From assembly GCA_963205185.1 (NCBI GenBank), contig CAUJHZ010000071.1, positions 1-44,945 on the forward strand: a stretch of DNA of 44,945 nucleotides. The letters run 5' to 3'. The stretch is from Planctomycetota bacterium. Its GTDB lineage: Bacteria; Planctomycetota; Phycisphaerae; Phycisphaerales; UBA5793. The notes under the pieces were generated by a model. That model was not told the DNA's origin, made no database searches, and worked only from the letters and a program-made list of their open reading frames with translations. Shown here one piece after another: positions 37,920 through 44,945 of this stretch. The translations under genes and the position numbers were made by a program. Each line of letters starts with the position of its first letter. The first letter of the stretch is position 1.

Positions 37920-38855
37920 ATGATTGAAGCGCAGACTAATCTCGCGACGAACCTCGGCGGAGTGCCGCTTCGCAACCCTGTCGTGTTGGCCGCAGGCACG
38001 TGCGGGTACGTCGATGAGATGGCCGATGTGATCGATCTGTCGCGCATTGGCGCCGTTACGACCAAGTCCATCACCGCTGAGCCGCGCGAGGGCAACCGGC
38101 CCTGGCGCATTCTCGATGCGCCCGCCGGCATGCTCAACGCCATCGGCCTGGCCAACATGGGCCTGCACGCTTTTGTGCGCGACCAGTTGCCCCGGGCCGC
38201 CAACTGCGCGACCACGGTGATCGGCTCGGTCGCGGGCAACAGCATCGGCGACTACGTCGCGATCGCCGCCGCCTTCGACGCCTCGCCGCACGTCCCCGCG
38301 ATCGAACTGAACGTGAGTTGCCCGAACACGGCCGACGGTCTGGTGTTTGGTGAAGATCCGCAGTCGCTCCGAAGCCTGCTGGCGGAGGTTCGCCCCGCCG
38401 TGACTCGCTCGAAACTCATCGTCAAACTGAGCCCCAACGCGCCGTCGATCGTGAAGATGGCCGAGGCCGCGATCGACGGCGGAGCCGAAGCGCTCACGCT
38501 CATCAACACCTTCACCGCCCTGGCCATCGACGTGCACACCCGCAAGCCGCGCATCGCCAACGGCACGGCCGGCTACAGCGGCCCGGCTATTCACCCCATC
38601 GCGGTGCGCATGGTCCGCGACGTCTCTCGAAGCGTCGCCCGACAGGCGGGCGTGCCGATCATCGGCCTGGGCGGGGTGATGCGCTGGGAGGACGCAGCCG
38701 AGTTCATCCTCGCCGGGGCGACGGCCGTGGGCATGGGAACGGCGCTTTTCGTCGACCCGCGGCTGCCGCTGCGCGTCGTGGCGGGGCTGGGGCGGTGGGT
38801 AAGCAGCCAGGGATGTGGAAATGTTTCCGAACTCATCGGCCAGGTGGAGATGTAG
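37920..38855 (+). CDS. pyrD: Dihydroorotate dehydrogenase, class 1
   Basis: The 311-residue product is a class 1 enzyme by its catalytic cysteine C134 in ELNVSCPNT (class 2 has serine). NPVVLAAGTCGY and LGGVMRWEDAAEFILAGATAVGMGT bind FMN. It oxidises dihydroorotate to orotate. The sequence looks like the 1B (NAD-linked) subtype, which needs PyrK; pyrK is not in this window. It overlaps no neighbour; the start is ATG 37920, while the frame is open upstream within the flavoprotein gene. carA follows 86 bp later. Confidence 0.93.
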   Translation: MIEAQTNLATNLGGVPLRNPVVLAAGTCGYVDEMADVIDLSRIGAVTTKSITAEPREGNRPWRILDAPAGMLNAIGLANMGLHAFVRDQLPRAANCATTVIGSVAGNSIGDYVAIAAAFDASPHVPAIELNVSCPNTADGLVFGEDPQSLRSLLAEVRPAVTRSKLIVKLSPNAPSIVKMAEAAIDGGAEALTLINTFTALAIDVHTRKPRIANGTAGYSGPAIHPIAVRMVRDVSRSVARQAGVPIIGLGGVMRWEDAAEFILAGATAVGMGTALFVDPRLPLRVVAGLGRWVSSQGCGNVSELIGQVEM

Positions 38856-38941
38856 AAACCCAAGCGAATGGTCCCGCCGGTCCAGCGCGCATTGAATCCG
38901 CCGGGCCTCGGCGCTGAGGCTCAGGCTCCACGAGAGAAACG

Positions 38942-40192
38942 ATGAATCAGAAGAGCAGTCAACCTCCAGACCGCCCTGCGGCGCGCCTCGCGCTCGAAGA
39001 CGGCACGATCTTCCACGGCCGCGCTTTCGGCGCCACGACCGACGCGGCGGGAAAGCCGCTGACCAGCGCCGGCGAAGTTGTCTTCAACACCGCCATGTGC
39101 GGCTACCAGGAGTCGCTCACCGACCCTTCCTACGCCGGGCAGATCCTGACGATGACCGCCCCGCTCATCGGCAACTACGGCGTGAACGCGGAGGATATGG
39201 AGAGCAAGACCATCCAGGTGGCCGGCTTTGTGGTGCGCGAGTTGAGCCGGGTCGTGAGCAACCACCGGGCGACGGTTGACCTCTCCACCTGGCTGGCGCA
39301 GGCGGGCGTGCCGGCGATCGAAGGCATCGACACCCGCGCCCTGACGCGCCGCCTGCGCACCGAGGGCGCCATGCGCGGCGTGATCAGCAGCGACGCCTCA
39401 CTGACCGACGACCAGCTGATTGAGCGGGCCAAGGCCAGCCCGAGCATGGCCGGCAGCAATCTGGCCGCAGGCGTGAGCAGCCCCGAGGGCTACGGCTGGT
39501 CACAGAATCTCGGCCACTGGGCCGGACTGACGGATGAGAGCGGCCATCGCAAGCGCACCCGGCGCCCGCGCGTTGTCGCCATCGACTGCGGCGCCAAGCA
39601 GAACATCCTGCGGCATCTTGCCGAGCGGGGCTGCGAGGTGCAGGTCCTGCCCTACGACGCCTCCGCCGAGCAGATCCGCCAGCTCAAGCCCGATGGGCTG
39701 TTCATCAGCAACGGGCCGGGCGATCCCGCCGCGGTCGATGCGACGATCAACACCCTGCGCCAGGTCGCCGGCGAGGTGCCGACGTTCGGCATCTGCCTCG
39801 GCCACCAGCTGCTGTGCCTGGCGCTCGGCGCCAAGACGTACAAACTGAAGTTCGGCCACCGCGGCGCCAACCAGCCCGTCAAGAACCTGCTCACCGGCCA
39901 CGTCGAGATCACGAGCCAGAACCACGGCTTTGCCGTCGAGACCGACTCCATCCAACAGGCCGACTGCGAGCCGACGCACATCAACCTCAACGACGGCACA
40001 TTGGCGGGCTTCCGGCACCGCAGCAAGCCGATCCTCGCCGTCCAGTACCACCCGGAAGCATCGCCGGGCCCACACGACGCGGCCTACCTGTTCGATTGCT
40101 TCCTGCGGATGATGGAGAGCCGTCAGCCGATTACGGGCGGCGAGATGAAAGCCGCTTGGGAGTCGGTCAAGCCGGGCGTGGTGACGGCCTGA
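38942..40192 (+). CDS. carA: Carbamoyl-phosphate synthase small subunit
   Basis: The 416-residue product has the N-terminal CarA domain (GEVVFNTAMCGYQESLTDPS) and a C-terminal class I glutaminase with C285 (GICLGHQ), H370 and E372 (HPEAS). It hydrolyses glutamine and passes ammonia to CarB for carbamoyl phosphate, the first step to pyrimidines and arginine. The C-terminal 25 residues after the domain are an extension. carB is not in the window. GAGA precedes ATG 38942. The gene follows pyrD, forming a small pyrimidine cluster. Confidence 0.96.
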   Translation: MNQKSSQPPDRPAARLALEDGTIFHGRAFGATTDAAGKPLTSAGEVVFNTAMCGYQESLTDPSYAGQILTMTAPLIGNYGVNAEDMESKTIQVAGFVVRELSRVVSNHRATVDLSTWLAQAGVPAIEGIDTRALTRRLRTEGAMRGVISSDASLTDDQLIERAKASPSMAGSNLAAGVSSPEGYGWSQNLGHWAGLTDESGHRKRTRRPRVVAIDCGAKQNILRHLAERGCEVQVLPYDASAEQIRQLKPDGLFISNGPGDPAAVDATINTLRQVAGEVPTFGICLGHQLLCLALGAKTYKLKFGHRGANQPVKNLLTGHVEITSQNHGFAVETDSIQQADCEPTHINLNDGTLAGFRHRSKPILAVQYHPEASPGPHDAAYLFDCFLRMMESRQPITGGEMKAAWESVKPGVVTA

Positions 40193-40269
40193 GAGACCGG
40201 CCCGATCCGGCGGCGCCCCGGAACCCAGGCAGAACCGGCCCCGAGCCTCCTCTTAGGGTGTTGTCCCCC

Positions 40270-40299
40270 TTCCCGAACGCCGATGGTGCCTCCTATAGT
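40270..40299 (+). promoter_or_regulatory. Possible promoter of korAB
   Basis: TATAGT (40294-40299) matches five of six -10 bases, with a weak TTCCCG-like -35 about 18 bp upstream. A start near 40306 would give a leader of about 135 nt before korA. The rest of the 247-bp carA-korA gap shows no recognisable element. Confidence 0.3.
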
Positions 40300-40439
40300 T
40301 ACCGAATTGACGGGGTGAGCGGGCTGCAGGCAGATTGAGGACGTCGAGCCTCGCCCGGCTTTCCCGCTGTTTTCTGGACTTTTTCTGCGCCACGCACACA
40401 GCCGATCACGCACACGCGAGAATAAGGACGCTGCATCTC

Positions 40440-42341
<1,902 letters not shown>

Positions 42342-42422
42342 AGGCTGAACGGCACAGCGACGCGGACCGTACCAAACAAGCGACCGGCCAATGGCCGACA
42401 GACCGACTGAATCGAGACCCTC

Positions 42423-43448
42423 ATGACGCAGATCGAACTTCCCAAGTACACCGCCAAAGACTTCGCCACCGACCAGGAAGTGCGCTGGTGCCCGGGCTGC
42501 GGCGACTACGCCATCCTCGCCGCGGTGCGCAAGGTGCTGCCTGACCTGAACCATCGCAAGGAAAATTACGTCTTCGTCTCGGGCATCGGCTGCTCGAGCC
42601 GCTTCCCGTATTACATGGGCACCTACGGCATCCACGGCATCCACGGCCGCGCGCCCGCCGTGGCCACGGGTGTCAAGGCCGCCAATCCTGAACTCGACGT
42701 CTGGCTCGTCACCGGCGACGGCGACGGCCTGTCCATCGGCGGCAACCACCTCATGCACATGCTCCGCCGCAATGTGAACATCAAGGTGCTGCTGTTCAAC
42801 AACCGCATCTACGGCCTGACCAAGGGCCAGTATTCACCCACCAGCCTCGAAGGCCATCGCACCAAGTCCACGCCGATGGGTTCGATCGACCATCCGATCC
42901 ATCCCATCAGTTTCGCGCTCGGCGTCGAGGCGACGTTCGTGGCCCGCTGCACCGACGTGAACAAGGGCGGGCTCAATATTCTTGGCGACGTGCTCAAGGC
43001 CGCCGCCAATCACCGCGGCAGCGCCTTCGTCGAAATCTACCAGGATTGCAACGTCTTCAACCACCAGGCGTTCTTCTACGCCACCGAAAAAGACACCGCC
43101 CGCGAGACCACCGTGCTGCTCGAGCACGGCAAGCCGCTCGTGTTCGGCGCCAACCGCGACAAGGGTGTCCGCCTCAACTCCACGCGCCTCGAAGTGGTCA
43201 GCCTCGACAAGGTGAAGGAAGATGACCTGCTCTTCCACGACGAGACGGACCCGGCGCTGGCCTTCCTGCTCAGCCGCATGAGCCATACCCAGGGCATGCC
43301 CGAGCCGGTGGGCGTCTTCCACCGCATCCACAAGCCCTGCTACGAAGACATGCTCACGGCGCAGATGAACAAGGCGATTGAACAGCGCGGCGAAGGCAAT
43401 CTCGAAAAGCTCATCCACTCCGGCTCAACGTGGACGGTAGGCGAGTAA
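42423..43448 (+). CDS. korB: 2-oxoacid:ferredoxin oxidoreductase subunit beta
   Basis: The 341-residue product has RWCPGCGDYAIL (C23, C26), SGIGCSSRFPYYM and a thiamine-diphosphate site GDGDGLSIGGNH (98-109, metal ligands in GDGD and N108). It holds TPP and a 4Fe-4S cluster and forms the catalytic pair with KorA. IYGLTKGQYSPTS is the typical KorB loop. The gene ends the operon at the hairpin at 43489. Confidence 0.95.
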   Translation: MTQIELPKYTAKDFATDQEVRWCPGCGDYAILAAVRKVLPDLNHRKENYVFVSGIGCSSRFPYYMGTYGIHGIHGRAPAVATGVKAANPELDVWLVTGDGDGLSIGGNHLMHMLRRNVNIKVLLFNNRIYGLTKGQYSPTSLEGHRTKSTPMGSIDHPIHPISFALGVEATFVARCTDVNKGGLNILGDVLKAAANHRGSAFVEIYQDCNVFNHQAFFYATEKDTARETTVLLEHGKPLVFGANRDKGVRLNSTRLEVVSLDKVKEDDLLFHDETDPALAFLLSRMSHTQGMPEPVGVFHRIHKPCYEDMLTAQMNKAIEQRGEGNLEKLIHSGSTWTVGE

Positions 43449-43488
43449 GCAGCTCGCTATACGCGGTTGGAACCTGATTCGATTCTCC

Positions 43489-43520
43489 GCCCCGGCACCG
43501 AGTGCCGGGGCCTTTCTTGT
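43489..43520 (+). terminator. Rho-independent-type terminator after korB
   Basis: GCCCCGGCAC (43489-43498), loop CGA and the perfect complement GTGCCGGGGC (43502-43511) are followed by CTTTCTTGT. The 10-bp GC-rich stem and short pyrimidine tract 40 bp after the korB stop make it a strong terminator; its position between convergent genes lets it also act on the HAF-protein transcript. Confidence 0.8.
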
Positions 43521-43537
43521 GGTTGCCTCGATGCTGC

Positions 43538-44899
43538 CTACTCAAACTCATGCACGACGAGCTGGCTGATGGCGCACTCGTTCTGAACCACGGCCTGGAA
43601 GAGGATGGTCTGGCCGCGGGCGATGAGGGGGACGTTGCGGGTGATGGTCGCCTCGCCATTGGCGTCGGCGGTGGCGGTGCCGACGATGGTCGGGCTGTCG
43701 AGTTGCAGCGCGTTCTGCTGCAGGTTACAGCCGGGGATGATGGCGCCGCCGCCTCGCTTGCTGTAGAGGAAGGCGATGCGCTTGCCGGGCGTGACACCCG
43801 TAACCGTAAGCGTGTTTGAAGCGCCCGCAGCGCCGGGCGAGGGCGCGCTGAGGTTCATCGTGGGGTAGACTGGATTGACCAGGGCGCCGATTAACTCGCC
43901 GTGTCGCTCGGCTTGACAGGCGATCTGGCCCGACTCGTTGATAGCCCAGCCGATGAACAGCACCCAACCGGATCGCGGCGGGATGATGTCATTGAGATCG
44001 ATCATGTGCAGTTGCGGCGTCCAGTAAACAGCGCGGCTTCCTCCAGAGCCTTGCGAACCGTAGCCGACGATCTCGCCCCGGTTGTTGATATCCTGGGCCA
44101 CGCTGTAGCGACTGACGCCGGGCTGGTGAATGTCGCTGAGTGTGTTGTTGCGCCACAGAAAAGCGTGGCTCTCGCTGCCGCCGTTGCCGCTCGTTCCCAC
44201 CACGTCTCCGGCGTCGTTGATCGCATTCGCCCAACTCGCCCGGTCGCCCGGAAACACTCCGAGATCGATTACGGTTTTCGGATCAGTCCATAGAGCAGCG
44301 TGTCCGTATTCGGCGAGATCAGTGTCGGTCGTTCCTACGATCAGCAATCCGTCCGAGGTGACGTCGTTCGCGTGGCTGTCACGACCGCCAAGCATGGCGA
44401 GCTGTCTCATCTCTCCCGCATACCACAGAAAGGCACGGTGTCCGTTCGCGCCTGGCTCGAAATCTGCGGAACCGACAACCTCGCCATTCTCGCTGATGCC
44501 GTAGGCCGAACTCTCATCGCCTCCAAGTGTCCCCAAGTCCGTCATCTGACCGTTTGACCAGAAGAACGCATGTAAGTCGAAGATGCCGGAGACAGCAGAG
44601 TACCCAACGACTTCGTCGTTGTTGTTAATTGCCAATGGCCTGGTATTGCCACCATTTATAGAACCGAGGTAAGTGTACTGTCCGTGGTCCCAGATGAACG
44701 CGACTTGTGTATAGCCGATGAACTGAGAGCCGGCGACAACTCCATTATCATTGAGCGCTCGAACATCAGAATTGATTCCGCCATCAACTGATCCAACCTG
44801 GATCACGGCGACGGCTGGCTGCGGCTGCCCCTTGGCCAGTGCCCCGGCAGCAGACACTGTCAACAGAAGCGCGCCGCATTGGAGTTTCGCCCGGAACAT
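43538..44899 (-). CDS. Secreted HAF-repeat protein
   Basis: The 453-residue product has a signal peptide (ALLLTVSAAGALA, cleavage near residue 22), then six or so HAF repeats of the form HAFLW-x-G-x-M-x-DLG-x-LGG with INxxGxVVG (for example GHRAFLWYAGEMRQLAMLGG). The repeats probably fold as a beta-propeller-like surface protein of unknown role. The last 100 residues (about 352-453) are the C-terminal domain shared with the SGNH hydrolase and the protein at 1-197. No PEP-CTERM or LPxTG anchor follows. GGAGG lies 6 nt before ATG 44899. The 5' half is AT-richer than the housekeeping genes. Confidence 0.85.
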   Translation of the reverse strand: MFRAKLQCGALLLTVSAAGALAKGQPQPAVAVIQVGSVDGGINSDVRALNDNGVVAGSQFIGYTQVAFIWDHGQYTYLGSINGGNTRPLAINNNDEVVGYSAVSGIFDLHAFFWSNGQMTDLGTLGGDESSAYGISENGEVVGSADFEPGANGHRAFLWYAGEMRQLAMLGGRDSHANDVTSDGLLIVGTTDTDLAEYGHAALWTDPKTVIDLGVFPGDRASWANAINDAGDVVGTSGNGGSESHAFLWRNNTLSDIHQPGVSRYSVAQDINNRGEIVGYGSQGSGGSRAVYWTPQLHMIDLNDIIPPRSGWVLFIGWAINESGQIACQAERHGELIGALVNPVYPTMNLSAPSPGAAGASNTLTVTGVTPGKRIAFLYSKRGGGAIIPGCNLQQNALQLDSPTIVGTATADANGEATITRNVPLIARGQTILFQAVVQNECAISQLVVHEFE

Positions 44900-44925
44900 G
44901 ATGTGCCTCCGTCAAATGGAGCCGC

Positions 44926-44938
44926 GGGGGGGGGGGGG
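44926..44938. other. Poly-G run at the window edge
   Basis: Thirteen consecutive G's lie 27 bp upstream of the HAF-protein start, close to the end of the window. Such runs are common artefacts of two-colour sequencing at contig ends. A phase-variable tract cannot be excluded but is less likely. Confidence 0.6.
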
Positions 44939-44945
44939 CGGGCGG

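Overview
The window is about 45 kb of GC-rich bacterial chromosome with roughly 40 protein genes, no tRNA, rRNA, CRISPR array or transposase that I can find. The gene style suggests a planctomycete, probably Phycisphaerae-like: secreted proteins sharing a C-terminal domain, a HAF-repeat protein, a gingipain-type protease, eukaryote-style kinases beside a PP2C phosphatase, an anaerobic sulfatase maturase, and KorAB-type 2-oxoacid oxidoreductase together with aconitase A. This is an inference from gene content; there is no phylogenetic marker RNA here. The last bases are a 13-G run that looks like an assembly edge.

Layout. 1-6.8 kb: the end of a secreted protein, a kinase-like protein with a PP2C phosphatase, a CPBP membrane protease, a B12-binding radical SAM enzyme, 3-methyladenine glycosylase (tag), a secreted SGNH hydrolase and a small SEC-C protein. 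7-15.3 kb: thiC, two DinB-fold proteins, a frameshifted conserved gene, a protein kinase with a C-terminal zinc ribbon in an AT-richer patch, a gingipain-like protease, an AlkD-type repair protein, a ferritin-like protein and a truncated gamma-glutamylcyclotransferase. 15.2-22.1 kb: housekeeping genes serS, nadK, queE, a lipoprotein, holA and a sulfatase maturase. 22.2-27 kb: an iron block (feoA, feoB and a FeoB-associated Cys-rich peptide behind a Fur-box-like palindrome, then a VIT1/CCC1-type transporter) with another DinB protein. 27-35.1 kb: aconitase, a GH31 glucosidase, a ferredoxin-Rieske fusion and a membrane HEAT-like protein. 35.1-43.5 kb: comF, an RluA-type pseudouridine synthase, an HI0933-type flavoprotein, pyrD, carA and korAB. 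The window closes with the HAF-repeat secreted protein.

Functional threads. Iron: FeoAB imports Fe2+, the VIT1/CCC1 protein and the ferritin-like protein could export or store it, and many products need Fe-S clusters (aconitase, ThiC, three radical SAM enzymes, ferredoxin-Rieske; KorAB donates to ferredoxin). Central carbon: aconitase and a ferredoxin-linked 2-oxoacid oxidoreductase imply a TCA cycle using KorAB in place of a lipoamide dehydrogenase complex. Alkylation defence: Tag, an AlkD-family protein and three DinB-fold proteins lie within 21 kb. Pyrimidines: pyrD and carA are adjacent.

The items I rate highest are the C-terminal domain shared by three secreted proteins, the ferredoxin-Rieske single-chain fusion, the zinc-ribbon kinase in a compositionally distinct patch, the Fur-like operator that also decides the feoA start, and a group of apparently leaderless starts with a -10 hexamer 7-8 nt before ATG. 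I did not find a coherent defence or mobile system.
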